From Candidatus Omnitrophota bacterium (GTDB lineage: Bacteria; Omnitrophota; Gorgyraeia; Aquiviventales; Aquiviventaceae), in contig JAHFGZ010000008.1 in assembly GCA_023247155.1 (NCBI GenBank), forward strand, positions 1 to 29,926: 29,926 bases of DNA. The letters are read 5' to 3'. Made by a program: the position numbers and the translations under genes. Positions within the stretch are counted from its first letter, which is position 1. The number at the start of each line of letters is the position of its first letter. Positions 17,191-25,724 of the stretch are shown piece by piece. Below the pieces are notes generated by a model. It saw only the letters and a list, made by a program, of their open reading frames with translations, had not been told where the DNA came from and made no database searches.

Positions 17191-17849
17191 GCGAACACGA
17201 TGTAGGAATAATCGCCCGTGTAGCCGCTCTGCTGGAACATCCACTCCCATTCCTTGGGGGTGTAGAACGAGCGGCAGGTGAGCTGCCAGTACAGCAGGTT
17301 CGCCTTCTCCCGCTCGTTGCGGTAGCTCTCGACGATCACGTGCTTGTTCGCCCTCCCCACCCGCTCGATCTCCTTGAGGGCGCTGGCCAGCTCGTAGTTG
17401 TAGAGGTTGTGGAGCGTGGTAATGGAGACGACGAAGTCAAAGGTCCGGTCGGGCCACGGCAGGCTGACCGCGCTGCCCACCTTGAGGAACGGCTTCACCT
17501 CGTCCTTGGCGTGGTCGATCGCATACTGGGAGATGTCGAGGCCCGCGACCTCCACGCCGGGCAGGACCTGGGTCAACTCATACAGCAGAAAGCCCTTGCC
17601 GCATCCCACATCCAGGATCCGGTCGCGCGGCGTCAGGCCGTAGTGCGTCGCCATGGCCTCCGCGATCGGGCGCCAGCGGCCGTCATACCGGTACCCGCCG
17701 TAGCCGTACCGGCGATCCCCGTCCCAGTAGTCCTCGCCGAATCGGGTGGCCACCTCGGCGCACGCCGCCTTGTCATGGCTGACGACGCGCGCGACGTAGT
17801 CGCGCGCGGTGCTGTTGTGCAGCTTCATGACGAAATCGACGTAGGCCAT
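17187..17849 (-). CDS. Class I SAM-dependent methyltransferase
   Basis: A 220-residue methyltransferase. RILDVGCGKGFLLYELTQ is motif I, VAGLDISQYAIDHA the ribose-binding acidic strand and FDFVVSITTLHNL the motif III region. The N-terminal 70 residues are rich in Tyr/Gly (DRRYGYGGYRYDGRW). The start at 17849 shares one base with the stop of the transketolase C-terminal gene (TGATG). Methyl acceptor unknown; a sugar, or a lipid carrier intermediate, would fit the locus. Confidence 0.85.
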   Translation of the reverse strand: MAYVDFVMKLHNSTARDYVARVVSHDKAACAEVATRFGEDYWDGDRRYGYGGYRYDGRWRPIAEAMATHYGLTPRDRILDVGCGKGFLLYELTQVLPGVEVAGLDISQYAIDHAKDEVKPFLKVGSAVSLPWPDRTFDFVVSITTLHNLYNYELASALKEIERVGRANKHVIVESYRNEREKANLLYWQLTCRSFYTPKEWEWMFQQSGYTGDYSYIVFA

Positions 17850-18814
17850 CACGGCTCCAGTGTCATCGACGGCGCACCTTCCCGAAGGGCGCCGCTCAAG
17901 AGCCCGGTCACCGTGGCCGCCGCGTGCTCCGCGGTGATCCCGTACCGCCGCATCAGGCTCGCCTGGGACCCGTACTGGTCCGGGAAGACGTCCGGGATCC
18001 CGATCCGCTTGAGGCGCTTGGCCGGGGCCAGGCCCGCCTCGGCGAGCGCCTCCACCACGGCGCTGCCCAAGCCCCCCATCAGCGTGTGCTCCTCCACGGT
18101 CACGATCGCCGGCACCTCGGCGGCGTGGCGGATGAGCGTGCCGGCGTCCAGCGGCTTGACCGTCGGCAGGTGGAGCACGGCCGCCTCCACGCCCTGCTCG
18201 CGCAACAGCGCCGCCGCCGCCAGCGCGACCTGCAGGGTCACCCCCGTGGTGACGAGGAGCGCGTCGGCGCCCTCCCGCATCAGCACCGCCCTGCCGATCG
18301 TAAACGGCTCCGTGTCGGAGGTCACGATCGGATCGCCCCCTTTCGCGAGCCGGATGTAGAGGGGCCCCTGGTGGGTGAGCGTCGCGCGCATGCAGCGGCG
18401 CATCTCGTTGGCATCGGCCGGCGCCACGATGGTCATGTTGGGCAGCGCCCGCAGGATGGCGAGGTCGTCGATGGCCAGGTGCGTCGGCCCCAGCGGCGCG
18501 TACACGAGGCCGCCGCCGTTGCCGATGAGCCGGACGTTGGCGTTGTGGAGGCACAGGTCCACCGCGATCTGCTCGAAGCACCGGCGGGTGAGGAAGGTCG
18601 CGATGGTGTTGACGTACGGGATCTTGCCCTCCAGCGCCAGGCCCGCCGCGATCCCGATGACGGTGGCCTCGCTGACCCCCTCCATGAAGAACCGCTCCGG
18701 CATCTCTCGCTTGAACGAGTCCAGCGTCCCGGCCCCTAGATCCGAGCCGATGAAGAAAACCCGGGGGTCCTGTTTGGCCAGCTCGTAGACCATGTCCAGG
18801 CAGACCTTGCGCAT
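17849..18814 (-). CDS. Transketolase, C-terminal subunit (split form)
   Basis: A 321-residue protein holding the pyrimidine-binding and C-terminal transketolase domains. RFFMEGVSEATVIGIAAGLALEG contains the conserved catalytic Glu of ThDP enzymes (GVSE); GPTHLAIDDLAILRALPNMTIVAPAD and TVEEHTLMGGLGSAVVEAL are typical of the family. It pairs with the preceding N-terminal subunit, sharing one base (TGATG). Split transketolases are common in archaea and in O-antigen loci. The complex moves two-carbon ketol units; it could make sedoheptulose 7-phosphate or attach a two-carbon branch to a sugar. Which one is not shown by sequence. Confidence 0.88.
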   Translation of the reverse strand: MRKVCLDMVYELAKQDPRVFFIGSDLGAGTLDSFKREMPERFFMEGVSEATVIGIAAGLALEGKIPYVNTIATFLTRRCFEQIAVDLCLHNANVRLIGNGGGLVYAPLGPTHLAIDDLAILRALPNMTIVAPADANEMRRCMRATLTHQGPLYIRLAKGGDPIVTSDTEPFTIGRAVLMREGADALLVTTGVTLQVALAAAALLREQGVEAAVLHLPTVKPLDAGTLIRHAAEVPAIVTVEEHTLMGGLGSAVVEALAEAGLAPAKRLKRIGIPDVFPDQYGSQASLMRRYGITAEHAAATVTGLLSGALREGAPSMTLEP

Positions 18815-19650
18815 CAGGCCGTCTCCAGGGCCGCCAGGAGCCCCTGCGCGTCTTCCTCGGTGAGCTTGCTCTTGTGGTGCCACTCAGGATTCCCCTCGGC
18901 AACCGGGATCCCCTTGCCTTTCGTCGTATGGCAGATGATGGCGCTGGGCCGGCGCGGATCCAGCGGGACCCGGCCCAGGACCGACCGCAGCGCGTCCAGC
19001 GAATGGCCGTCCGCCTCCTCGACCGAAAACCCAAACGCCCGCCATTTGTCCGCGAACGGCTCCAGGTCGCACACCTCGGCGGTCGGGCCGTACGACTGCT
19101 GCTTGTTGTAATCGATCAGCACCGTGAGGTGGCTCAGGCGGTGCTTGGCGGCGCACAGGGCCGCCTCCCAGACCGAGCCCTCGTTCGCCTCCCCGTCGCT
19201 CATGATGACCACGACCCGGTGGCCGGCCCGCTCATGCCGCGCGTGCAGCGCGAACCCGATGCCGATGGCCAGCCCATGGCCCAGGCTGCCGGTCGACGCC
19301 TCCACCCCCGGGACCTTCCCGTGCTCCGGGTGGCCGCCGAGGATCCCGTCCGCGCGGCAGAACTTCCACAGCTCCTCCGTCGGGAAAAATCCCTTGTCGG
19401 CCAGGATGGCGTAGAGCGCCAGGCACCCATGGCCCTTGCTGAGGATGCACCGGTCCCGCAGCGGCCAGCGCGGGTTGGCCGGGTCATACCGCAGGACCTC
19501 GTCATAGAGCACCCGGAGGATCTCCACCAGCGAGCAGGCCGACCCCAGGTGGCCCCGCTTGCCGGCGGCCATCATCCGGATGATCGTCCGGCGCAGCGCG
19601 AGGGAGCGCGCATCCAGTCCGCCGGGTTGTGGCGCGGGCTCAGAGGTCAT
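18814..19650 (-). CDS. Transketolase, N-terminal subunit (split form)
   Basis: A 278-residue ThDP-binding subunit. KRGHLGSACSLVEIL, LSKGHGCLALYAIL and ASTGSLGHGLAIGIG carry the conserved His/Gly contacts, and VIMSDGEANEGSVWEAA followed by DYNKQQ is the ThDP/Mg motif (GDG...N) with Ser replacing the first Gly. Together with the next gene it forms a complete transketolase of about 600 residues. Starts: ATG 19650 overlaps the kinase stop by 11 nt; ATG 19665 lies only one base after AAGGAG, so spacing favours neither clearly. Confidence 0.87.
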   Translation of the reverse strand: MTSEPAPQPGGLDARSLALRRTIIRMMAAGKRGHLGSACSLVEILRVLYDEVLRYDPANPRWPLRDRCILSKGHGCLALYAILADKGFFPTEELWKFCRADGILGGHPEHGKVPGVEASTGSLGHGLAIGIGFALHARHERAGHRVVVIMSDGEANEGSVWEAALCAAKHRLSHLTVLIDYNKQQSYGPTAEVCDLEPFADKWRAFGFSVEEADGHSLDALRSVLGRVPLDPRRPSAIICHTTKGKGIPVAEGNPEWHHKSKLTEEDAQGLLAALETA

Positions 19651-20704
19651 AGGGAAAGCGGCCATGCTCCTTCAGGACCCGCCGGAGGCACTGGCGGGAT
19701 TTGGCCAACTGGGCGTCGTAGACCTCGCGACGCTCCCCGGCCGTCGGTTTCGCAAAGCCTCGCCGGAGCCAGTCCACCGGGACAAACTCGTTCAAGAGGA
19801 TCAGGCACCACTTCAGGCCCCAGAGGGGATAGACCACCTCCAGCCGGCGCGCCAAGGCTTCGGGATCGTCCACGCGACGCAGGAGCCGGGTCACAAAGCG
19901 CTGCCTGAGCCCGTCGGAGAGCGACATGGCCGGGTGCCATAGCACATCCGCGATCGTCTTCGCCGGATCGTCCCATCCGAAGTATTCAAAGTCGACAAAC
20001 ACCAGCCGGCCATCGGGACGCTGGATGGCGTTGTGAAACCCAAAGTCTGACGGGCTGAGGGTCTTCTCCTCATCGCGCAACGCCCGCGCCAGCGGAGGGC
20101 CCGACCGCTCCCCCTGCGCCATGCACCAGGCGCGGACCGTGCGCCATGCCGGGAGGAGCTCCCCCCGCAGAAAGGCGTGCAGGGCCTGGAGGTGTGGCTG
20201 GGTCCGGTCATCGGGGGGAAACCGGCCCATCCGCTCCTGGAGATGATCGAGGATGGCTTGAATGGAAAAACAGGCCTCGGCGGCGATGGGACACTGACGG
20301 CTGGCCGGATCGCGCGCGAGCCCCCGCAGGGTCTCAAGAAAGCCCACGGCCGCATCAATCTCAGCGGCCGTCACCTGCCCGGCCGGCACGCGTCGTCCCT
20401 CGATGAATTCGTACAGGGCCCAGCGGGCCGCCCCATCCATGGCAATCGGCCGGGGGATGTCCCGCACCCCATGGCTCCAGAGAAACTGCAGGGCGGAAAA
20501 CTCCACGGCCAGCCGGTCCCTCGCATCCAGATCATGATGGAAATATCGTTTCGCGACGTAGGCCTGCCCATCCTCGCTGCGCACGGTATAGGTGCGGCTG
20601 TTCCGCCCGGTCCCCAGCCGCTCCCACCCCGCGAGCGGCTTGCCGGCCAATCGGGCGAGCGCCTCCGGGATGTCGCGCCGTGCGGCCACGTCAAGGACCG
20701 GCAT
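19640..20704 (-). CDS. APH/choline-kinase-like phosphotransferase
   Basis: A 354-residue kinase of the aminoglycoside phosphotransferase fold. AYVAKRYFHHD has the ATP-binding Lys52; LSPSDFGFHNAI near residue 218 is a variant catalytic loop in which Asp and Asn are kept but the usual preceding His is replaced; VFVDFEYFGWDDP near 237 is the metal-binding DFE. Such kinases in polysaccharide loci phosphorylate a sugar or small alcohol; antibiotic resistance is unlikely here. The start at 20704 overlaps the HAD gene by 14 nt and has a good GGAGG about nine bases upstream. Neighbours suggest work on the same intermediate as the HAD protein and the fused kinase-nucleotidyltransferase. Confidence 0.78.
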   Translation of the reverse strand: MPVLDVAARRDIPEALARLAGKPLAGWERLGTGRNSRTYTVRSEDGQAYVAKRYFHHDLDARDRLAVEFSALQFLWSHGVRDIPRPIAMDGAARWALYEFIEGRRVPAGQVTAAEIDAAVGFLETLRGLARDPASRQCPIAAEACFSIQAILDHLQERMGRFPPDDRTQPHLQALHAFLRGELLPAWRTVRAWCMAQGERSGPPLARALRDEEKTLSPSDFGFHNAIQRPDGRLVFVDFEYFGWDDPAKTIADVLWHPAMSLSDGLRQRFVTRLLRRVDDPEALARRLEVVYPLWGLKWCLILLNEFVPVDWLRRGFAKPTAGERREVYDAQLAKSRQCLRRVLKEHGRFPYDL

Positions 20705-21332
20705 CGAAGAGCCCCTCCATGATGTCCCGCCAGCTGGCCGCGATCCGCACGCCGGGCAGATGGGTGGACGGGCCGACGGTCGCATAGAGGATCTTCTGGA
20801 TCCCCTCGGGAAACCCCGGCTCAAGAAACGTCTCTTCCAGGTCATCGATGAAATGGGTGCAGTCGAGGCGGCTGATGCGGGCGATCTTTCCCGCGCGGGT
20901 GGGCTCGAAATAGACATGCTGCGGGGAGAGCCCAAAGCCCTCCATCTCAAAAAACCGGTGTGAGCGCATCCACGCCATCGCGGCATCCCAGAGATCGACC
21001 GCCTGGTCGTCCAAGGCGGCGTACCGGGTCTTGTGGCTGACAATGAAGACCTCGACCGCATGACGCCTGCAACAGGCAAAGAACTCCGCAACCCCCGGAG
21101 CCGGCGTGGCCTCCTGGATCTTCGCCCCGTACATGAGCGCCTGGAGCCGCTGCCACTCCCGCTCCCCCTCCGGCAGGCGGCGGATCCAGTCTCGAACCTC
21201 GCGCTTGCACGTCATCGCCTTCGGGGGGAGCAACCCCCGCCGCTTGGCTTCACGCAGGAGGAGCTCATCGTAGCGCACCACCGTGTTATCAAAATCGACA
21301 CCGAGCCGGCGCCGTCCGCTGGCGACGCGCAT
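20691..21332 (-). CDS. HAD-superfamily hydrolase
   Basis: A 213-residue HAD protein. GVDFDNTVV supplies the Asp13/Asp15 pair of motif I, VFIVSHKTR the Ser99 of motif II, a Lys near 149 motif III and FIDDLEE (Asp163-Asp164) the motif IV acidic pair; the insert between motifs I and II looks like a small helical cap. Most relatives are phosphatases. Lying directly after an HldE-like fusion, it could fill the GmhB role (heptose 1,7-bisphosphate 7-phosphatase), although it lacks the typical GmhB zinc-binding cysteine cluster. Four bases separate it from the upstream stop. Confidence 0.78.
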   Translation of the reverse strand: MRVASGRRRLGVDFDNTVVRYDELLLREAKRRGLLPPKAMTCKREVRDWIRRLPEGEREWQRLQALMYGAKIQEATPAPGVAEFFACCRRHAVEVFIVSHKTRYAALDDQAVDLWDAAMAWMRSHRFFEMEGFGLSPQHVYFEPTRAGKIARISRLDCTHFIDDLEETFLEPGFPEGIQKILYATVGPSTHLPGVRIAASWRDIMEGLFDAGP

Positions 21333-21336
21333 GGCC

Positions 21337-22911
21337 TCACTTCAGCAGAGAGATAACGCTTTTCATGACGGAGACCTGGTCAACCGCGAGCCGATTCCCC
21401 AGGCTGGCCACCTTTTGCGCCCCGACCACGTTCCCGACAAAGCCGACGATCTCCCACGGCGCCGACTGGACGACCAGCAACGAGGTCACCGCGAGGACCG
21501 CGTCCCCCGCCCCAACCCGATCGGTGACCCGGGCCGCCAGGGCCGGGACCTCGACGAACGAGCCGCCGACCTCGTAATGGAGGCTGCCCTCCTTGCCCTG
21601 CGTCACCGTAAAGCGGGGACAATCAATGCGCTTGGTCACCTCGAGAATGAGGTCTCGCTCATCGGCGTGCCGCATCCGAGTTTCGAGGGCGACTTCGTGG
21701 CCGGCCAGGCACACATAATCGGCGCGCGCGTATTTGGAAATCGTGTTGAATCCTCGGTTGCCCGCGTTCGCCTGCGTGTTGACCGCCAGGAACCGCGAGG
21801 CGCGGCAGAGCTGCTGGATGGCGGGGGGGGTGAGCATGCCATGACCGTAGTCCGCCACCACGACCAGATCGTAGCCCCCGACGACCCCCTCCAGCTGGCG
21901 CAGGAACGCTTCTTCGGCCGCCCCCGCCAGCGGGGCATCCTCCATGAGATAGAGCTCAAACATCCGGGCGTTCGTGTGGGTGTCCACGAACCGCCGCTTG
22001 TGGATCGTCGGGGCGTCGCGACGGATGACGAACTGCGGCTTGATGTTCGGCCGCAGGGCCTGCCGCACAAACGCCTCGTCCCCGCTCCCCTCTCCCAGCG
22101 TCGTCACCAACCCCACCTCGCGGCAGAAGCCCGCGAGGTGGTTCGCGACCGCCAGGCTCCCCCCCGCGTACGTCTCGGTGGACCGGTACCGAAACGCCAA
22201 GACGGGGTCTTTCGTCGATTTGCCCAGCCCGTCGCAGAACACATACTCGTCGATGATCGCCTCGCCGATGACCAGCACCTTGAGCGCGGCGGCCTGCCGG
22301 AGGAACCCGATGACCTCTTCAGCCGCGTGGCGCTTCTTGAAGGCGCTCAGCCACTGCTCCGTCTTCGGAGGGAAGGCGGCGAAATGCTCGTTCAGCAGTT
22401 GGGACGAACTGAAGGTGAGGTCGTCCGTCAGGTGCAGGCGCCCCCCGACCGACCGGATCGCCTCCTCCTCTTCCGCGATCTTCCCGGTCACATCCTGCCC
22501 GGGCTTGGCATATTCGCTGCCTTTGACATAGACGTCAGGGCGCAACCGGTGGATGGTTTCCACCGCCGTGGGCCATTCGTTGATCCCCACGTAATCCACG
22601 CACTCCAGGGCGGCGAGCGACTCCGCCCGCAGCTGCTGAAAGAATGCGGGCCGGCCGGGGCCTTTATTCACGTAGGCGTCCGGCGTCACTGTCACGACGA
22701 GGAGATCGCCTTCCTGGCGGGCCCGCATCAAATGGCGGATGTGGCCCACATGGAGGAGGTCGAAGACGCCGTGGCAGTGGATGACGCGCTTCCCCTCCGC
22801 TTTCGCGTGCGAGACGATCTCGCTCAACTCGTCGAGCGGCTTGATCTTGAGGGACGGCGGCCGTCCTCGTTCGGCGGCGACGGCCTCCCGCTGGCTGTCC
22901 ACGCTGTTCAT
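21337..22911 (-). CDS. Fused nucleotidyltransferase-PfkB sugar kinase, HldE domains in reversed order
   Basis: A 524-residue bifunctional protein. Residues about 40-175 are a RfaE domain II-type nucleotidyltransferase: HGVFDLLHVGHIRHLMRAR with HVGH at 54-57, then RPDVYVKGSEY and the SSS(Q/T)-type end FSSSQLLNE. Residues about 212-524 are a PfkB/RfaE domain I kinase: VLVIGEAIIDEYVF, YAGGSLAVANHLA and DRVGAGDA at 464-471 with the catalytic Asp. In HldE the kinase comes first and the nucleotidyltransferase second; here the order is opposite. It would phosphorylate a sugar 7-phosphate at C1 and activate it as an NDP sugar, with the HAD neighbour removing the 7-phosphate. The start at 22911 gives an ATGA overlap; a 12-residue longer frame is a shadow. 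Confidence 0.85.
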   Translation of the reverse strand: MNSVDSQREAVAAERGRPPSLKIKPLDELSEIVSHAKAEGKRVIHCHGVFDLLHVGHIRHLMRARQEGDLLVVTVTPDAYVNKGPGRPAFFQQLRAESLAALECVDYVGINEWPTAVETIHRLRPDVYVKGSEYAKPGQDVTGKIAEEEEAIRSVGGRLHLTDDLTFSSSQLLNEHFAAFPPKTEQWLSAFKKRHAAEEVIGFLRQAAALKVLVIGEAIIDEYVFCDGLGKSTKDPVLAFRYRSTETYAGGSLAVANHLAGFCREVGLVTTLGEGSGDEAFVRQALRPNIKPQFVIRRDAPTIHKRRFVDTHTNARMFELYLMEDAPLAGAAEEAFLRQLEGVVGGYDLVVVADYGHGMLTPPAIQQLCRASRFLAVNTQANAGNRGFNTISKYARADYVCLAGHEVALETRMRHADERDLILEVTKRIDCPRFTVTQGKEGSLHYEVGGSFVEVPALAARVTDRVGAGDAVLAVTSLLVVQSAPWEIVGFVGNVVGAQKVASLGNRLAVDQVSVMKSVISLLK

Positions 22912-23921
22912 GGGCGAGCCCCGACCTGCGCCAGGTACTGGAACCATGGCGCCGTGGCCTCAGTGATCAGCTCGGCGTCCCACACCGGCGCGCCTCGCCA
23001 GAACTCGATGTGCTCCAGCATCCGTCTCACGCCCTCCTCGAAGGATACGCGCGGCCCCCAGCCCAACCGCTGCCTGATCTTCGTGATGTCCGCCCAGGTG
23101 CAATCGGGCTCGCCCGGGCGTTTGGGAACATGCACCACCTCTCCGCCCATCAGCTCCACGAGCCGGTTGATGGACTGGGGCTGCCCCGCCCCCACGTTGA
23201 ACATCGCTTGCCCGCAGTCAGATTCCGCCGCGAGCAAAAACGCGCGGACAAGATCGGTCACAAAGATGAAATCGCGGCGTTGGCTCCCATCGCCGACCAC
23301 GGTGAAGGGTTTTCGGGCGAGCTTCTGCGCCAGAAAGACGCCAAAGACCGCTCCGTAGGCTCCCGTCGTCCTCGAGCGCGGGCCGTACGCGTTGAAGATG
23401 CGGAGCGACACGACCGGTAGACGATACACCGTGCCCCAGTGCATCACCGCGAGCTCCCCGAGATGCTTGCTGAGCGCGTAGGGGTACTGCGGGCTGATGG
23501 GCGCCCGCTCCGTGGTCGGCAGCTCCGTCGCCAGCCCGTAGCAGGACGACGAGGCGGCATAGACGAACTTCGCCACGCCGGCCGCCCGCGCCGCCTCCAG
23601 CGCGCACACGGTGCCCATGACGTTGGCGGAGAGGTAGTCCACGGGCCGCTCGATGGACGGCACGATATCGCCGATCCCAGCAAAATGGAACACGTACCGC
23701 GCGCCGGCAAACAGCGGGTCGTCCGGCGCCAGGCTCCGGACATCCCTGACCTCGAAGGCCAGCGCCGGGTTCCCTTCGTGATGGGCGAGGTGCTCCCGCC
23801 GGCCGCCGCTGAGGTTGTCGATGCCCCGCACGCGGTAGCCGTGCTCAAGGAGCAGGTCGACCATGTGGCTGCCGATGAAGCCGGCCGCCCCGGTGACGAC
23901 CGCCACGGGTGGCTTCGCCAT
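22908..23921 (-). CDS. NAD-dependent epimerase, UDP-glucose 4-epimerase-like extended SDR
   Basis: A 337-residue extended SDR: VTGAAGFIGSHMVDLL (residues 9-24), HFAGIGDIVPSIERP, AASSSCYG, and YPYALSKHLGE with YxxxK, then RIFNAYGPRSR and GDGSQRRDFIFVTDLVRA. It looks like a 4-epimerase or a related NDP-sugar epimerase. Immediately downstream of another SDR with a one-base TGATG overlap and upstream of the HldE-like gene, it could alternatively be an HldD-type heptose epimerase, but HldD-specific residues are not evident. Confidence 0.85.
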   Translation of the reverse strand: MAKPPVAVVTGAAGFIGSHMVDLLLEHGYRVRGIDNLSGGRREHLAHHEGNPALAFEVRDVRSLAPDDPLFAGARYVFHFAGIGDIVPSIERPVDYLSANVMGTVCALEAARAAGVAKFVYAASSSCYGLATELPTTERAPISPQYPYALSKHLGELAVMHWGTVYRLPVVSLRIFNAYGPRSRTTGAYGAVFGVFLAQKLARKPFTVVGDGSQRRDFIFVTDLVRAFLLAAESDCGQAMFNVGAGQPQSINRLVELMGGEVVHVPKRPGEPDCTWADITKIRQRLGWGPRVSFEEGVRRMLEHIEFWRGAPVWDAELITEATAPWFQYLAQVGARP

Positions 23922-24982
23922 CACCGCACCGCCTCCAGGAGCAGCCGCGGGGTCATCGCCTGGACTGTCTTGACGTTGACGTACCGCTCGTCGGTCAGGC
24001 TGTTGGGCAGCTTGCCCGCCCGGAACGCCGCGCAGAGATCGCTGACCGCGTCCTGGACGGACCGCGTCGGCGCGTAGCCCAGCCGCTCGGCGATGCGCCT
24101 TGAGCAGATGTGGTACGAGCGCAGGTCGTCGGTGGGGCTGGTCCGGATCCCGATGGGCTCGCCCGGCATCTCGCGCTCCACGATAGCGCGCACCAGCTCC
24201 GCCAGGCGCGCCACGGGATGGTTCTCCCGCCCGACGTTGAAGATCCCGCCCGCCACCAGCGTGTCCGGCAGCGCAAGGCACCGCAGGTACACCTCGGCCA
24301 TGTCCTCAATATGAAGGCTCGCGCGCTGCTGGGCGCCGCCGAAGACCGTGATGAGCCGCCGGGTGACGGCGTGGTTGGTGAGGATGTTGACGGTGAGGTC
24401 GAAGCGCATCCGCGGGGAGTACCCGCACACCGTCGCCGGCCGCAGGATCACCGTGGTGAACGTCGGCGACTGGTACCGGAGCAGGACCTGCTCGCACAGC
24501 CCCTTGTACCTGCTGTAGTCCGTCAGGGGGCGCAGCGGGCAGTCCTCGGTCACCTCGGGCGCGTCGCTGACGCCGTACACCGAGCTGCTGGACGCGTACA
24601 TGAACCGGCGCACGCCAGCGGCCTTGCACGCGGCCACCAGCGGCTCGAAGCAGTCGTAGTTGATCGTCTTGCTCAGCGCCGGATCCAGCTCGTAGCTCGG
24701 GTCGTTCGAGATGCAGGCGAGGTGGATGACGCTGTGAGCCCCCGCGACCGCCGCCGCAAATCGCTCGGTATCCCTGATGTCCCCTCTGACCACGCGCAGG
24801 TTCGGATGGACGGGCACCCCCTCCGCGCCGAACAGCATGAGGTCGTACACCACGACCGCGTAGCCGGCCTCCAGGAGCTTCGGCACGAGGACGCAGCCGA
24901 CGTAGCCGGCCCCGCCGGTGACCAGGACGGGCGACAGGCGGGGAGCGCCTCCGTCCGTGCCCGTCGAGGCAGCTGCCGCCAT
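23921..24982 (-). CDS. NAD-dependent epimerase/dehydratase, extended SDR
   Basis: A 353-residue SDR. LVTGGAGYVGCVLVPKLLEAG is the cofactor site; HLACISNDPSYELDP, MYASSSSVYG and YSRYKGLCEQVLL (YxxxK) follow; the C-terminal DERYVNVKTVQAM closes it. This subtype, with NDPSYELDP, is common in EPS loci as an unassigned sugar epimerase/reductase. The ATG at 24982 is one base after the transaldolase stop, so a longer frame beginning MRSRRAS is rejected as out-of-place upstream sequence. Substrate unknown. Confidence 0.84.
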   Translation of the reverse strand: MAAAASTGTDGGAPRLSPVLVTGGAGYVGCVLVPKLLEAGYAVVVYDLMLFGAEGVPVHPNLRVVRGDIRDTERFAAAVAGAHSVIHLACISNDPSYELDPALSKTINYDCFEPLVAACKAAGVRRFMYASSSSVYGVSDAPEVTEDCPLRPLTDYSRYKGLCEQVLLRYQSPTFTTVILRPATVCGYSPRMRFDLTVNILTNHAVTRRLITVFGGAQQRASLHIEDMAEVYLRCLALPDTLVAGGIFNVGRENHPVARLAELVRAIVEREMPGEPIGIRTSPTDDLRSYHICSRRIAERLGYAPTRSVQDAVSDLCAAFRAGKLPNSLTDERYVNVKTVQAMTPRLLLEAVR

Positions 24983-24983
24983 G

Positions 24984-25724
24984 TCACGCAGCCGCCGCCT
25001 GCGGCAGCGCAAGCGCGAAGCCCGCCTTGACCGCATCCTGCCGGAACATCTGGACCGTCTCGAGCGAGCATGCCAGGAGGTCCTTGCCGACGAGGGAGAG
25101 CTTGGCCAAGATCTCGCTCGTCGCCGTGATGATGTGGCAGCCGACCGCCTCGGCCTGAAAGATGTTCAGCAGCTCCCTCGGGCTTGCCCAGATGAGCTCG
25201 GCCTTGGGGCGCGCGCGCAGGATCGCAACCGCCTGCGCCATGAGCGGGACCGGGTCGCGACCGGTGTCGGCGATCCGGCCCGCGAAGACCGACACGCAGC
25301 TGGGCGTCCCGAGCGCAAGGCATGCGCTCACCGCTTCAACCTGGCTGGGCGTCATGACCGCCGTGATGTTCAGCTTGACCTGGGCGGCCGACAGCCGACG
25401 GATCAACGGGCCGGAGGACTCGCCCGCTGTGTTCGTCACCGGGATCTTGACGTAGACGTTGTCGCCCCACGAGGCGATCTCGAACGCCTGCCGCTCCATC
25501 TCCGTGAAGTCGTCCGAGAAGACCTCGAACGACACGTGCCGGTCCGGGATGAGCGCCAGGACGTCGCGGGCGAACTGCCGGTAATCCGAGATGCCAGCCT
25601 TGCGCATGAGCGTCGGGTTCGTGGTGAACCCCCTGATGAGCGGGTGCTTCGCCAGCTCGGCCATGCCGGCCAGATCCGCCCCATCGGCGAACAGTTTGAC
25701 CCGGAGGCCTTCAAGCCCTGTCAT
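24984..25724 (-). CDS. Transaldolase / fructose-6-phosphate aldolase family
   Basis: A 246-residue class I aldolase. RGFTTNPTLMRKAG (residues 31-44) and VYVKIPVTN, with Lys93 matching the Schiff-base lysine of the short FSA/Tal family, then KLNITAVMTPSQ, SVFAGRIADTG and WASPRELLNI. Transaldolases exchange three-carbon units between sedoheptulose 7-phosphate/glyceraldehyde 3-phosphate and erythrose 4-phosphate/fructose 6-phosphate; FSA types cleave or form fructose 6-phosphate. In a glycan locus beside transketolase and GmhA genes, control of sedoheptulose 7-phosphate is a reasonable inference. ATGA overlap with the regulator stop. Confidence 0.87.
   Translation of the reverse strand: MTGLEGLRVKLFADGADLAGMAELAKHPLIRGFTTNPTLMRKAGISDYRQFARDVLALIPDRHVSFEVFSDDFTEMERQAFEIASWGDNVYVKIPVTNTAGESSGPLIRRLSAAQVKLNITAVMTPSQVEAVSACLALGTPSCVSVFAGRIADTGRDPVPLMAQAVAILRARPKAELIWASPRELLNIFQAEAVGCHIITATSEILAKLSLVGKDLLACSLETVQMFRQDAVKAGFALALPQAAAA

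Noticed and set aside
17849..19650. Transketolase broken by a frameshift
   Set aside because: The two parts have the exact domain boundary of known split transketolases, and the second has its own TGATG-coupled start; both look intact.
19640..20704. Aminoglycoside resistance gene
   Set aside because: Although of the APH fold, the catalytic loop is the SPSDFGFHN variant and the context is sugar biosynthesis.
21283..23358. 691-codon open frame on the plus strand
   Set aside because: Antisense to the nucleotidyltransferase-kinase fusion and an SDR; low-complexity translation with no domain. Shadow frame.
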